DNA from: Hallella colorans
Lineage (GTDB): Bacteria > Bacteroidota > Bacteroidia > Bacteroidales > Bacteroidaceae
Assembly (NCBI RefSeq): GCF_003096815.1
Contig: NZ_QENY01000003.1
Location: 148,147 to 212,146, forward strand
Length of the DNA stretch: 64,000 nucleotides
Direction: 5' to 3'
Part shown: in pieces, positions 63,912 to 64,000 of the stretch
Layout of the letters: each line of letters starts with the position of its first letter
Position numbering within the stretch: the first letter of the stretch is position 1
The notes under the pieces: generated by a model
Databases searched by the model: none
Told to the model about the DNA's origin: nothing
The model's input: only the letters and a program-made list of their open reading frames with translations
Position numbers and translations under genes: made by a program

Positions 63912-64000
63912 TGTCCGGTAAAACTTTATTAAACAAAATAATTTAGGGCTGACACTTCTCACGAGGTGTCAGCCCTTTTGGTTATCTTTGTTTTTACTAA
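63912..64000 (+). mobile_element. Left end of an IS4-type element (cut by window edge)
   Basis: CTGTCCGGTAAAACTTT followed by ATTTAGGGCTGACAC and a perfect 11-bp hairpin (63945-63955 with 63966-63976) matches the end found at 36630-36698 beside the IS4 fragment. The transposase start would lie beyond the window. Confidence 0.6.

Noticed and set aside
1..64000. CRISPR array or Cas genes
   Set aside because: No regular 25-40-base direct repeats with unique spacers and no Cas-like proteins; the repeats seen are short and irregular.

Overview
The window looks like a chromosome segment from a Bacteroidales bacterium, most likely Prevotellaceae. The reasons are the insertion-sequence families present (IS982, IS30, IS4, IS256 and IS5 types), TAnnTTTG-type -7 promoter elements in front of many genes, almost no Shine-Dalgarno sequences, a topA-aroK-speA run, a DUF4369/thioredoxin-like lipoprotein, and a mobilisation-type toprim primase next to a VapE helicase. 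I cannot name a species from sequence alone. Base composition divides the window. Sampled lines left of about 40.8 kb are mostly 30-50% G+C, while the housekeeping region to the right is about 50-55%. A tRNA-Met(CAT) gene at 40828-40901 sits at the junction, as expected for a genomic island lying against a tRNA 3' end.

Layout. (1) 1-9.9 kb is a mosaic of integrated-element genes: the C-terminus of a tyrosine recombinase, an AlbA_2/HATPase protein followed by a decayed repeat array, a helix-turn-helix protein, a DUF6291 protein, a DnaC/IstB-like ATPase and a serine resolvase cut off by an IS982 remnant. A second module then reads toprim primase, a frameshifted VapE helicase, two excisionase-like HTH proteins and an oriT-like hairpin. 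(2) 9.9-11.8 kb holds two diverged IS30 copies in tandem, the second lacking its left end. (3) 11.86-36.62 kb is one co-directional cluster of 25 genes that I read as an aryl-polyene/flexirubin-like lipid biosynthesis locus. It has a ketoreductase, three ketosynthases (one broken by an in-frame TGA), three ACPs, two hotdog dehydratases, a thioesterase, an O-methyltransferase, an AMP-ligase, four acyltransferase domains, a GT2 glycosyltransferase fused to one of them, two CrtI-like flavoproteins, two esterases, an SMR/EamA-like small membrane protein, a LolA-like carrier and an MMPL exporter. (4) 36.6-40.7 kb is a pile of nested IS fragments. (5) 40.8-62.4 kb is ordinary core genome: tRNA-Met, calcium-type P-type ATPase, ribF, a CPBP protease, ECF sigma with a likely anti-sigma factor, speA, aroK, topA, a NUDIX hydrolase, a thioredoxin-like lipoprotein, pnp, an EamA transporter, pncB and a GH3 glucosidase. 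(6) 62.8-64.0 kb holds a complete IS982 element with perfect 21-bp ends and the start of another IS4-type element.

How the central cluster should work (inference from family knowledge): the AMP-ligase activates an aromatic acid and loads it on an ACP. Ketosynthase, FabG-like reductase and hotdog dehydratases extend it without enoyl reduction into a conjugated polyene. The methyltransferase and the two flavoproteins tailor the aryl head or chain. LpxL-like and PlsC-like acyltransferases plus the glycosyltransferase attach it to a lipid. MMPL and LolA-like proteins move it to the outer membrane. No ammonia lyase, DarA or DarB is seen in the window, so the starter acid must come from elsewhere and a dialkylresorcinol product is not supported. 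The cluster is bracketed by IS debris, is compositionally mosaic and carries a nonsense mutation in one ketosynthase, so it may be recently acquired, rearranged or beginning to decay.
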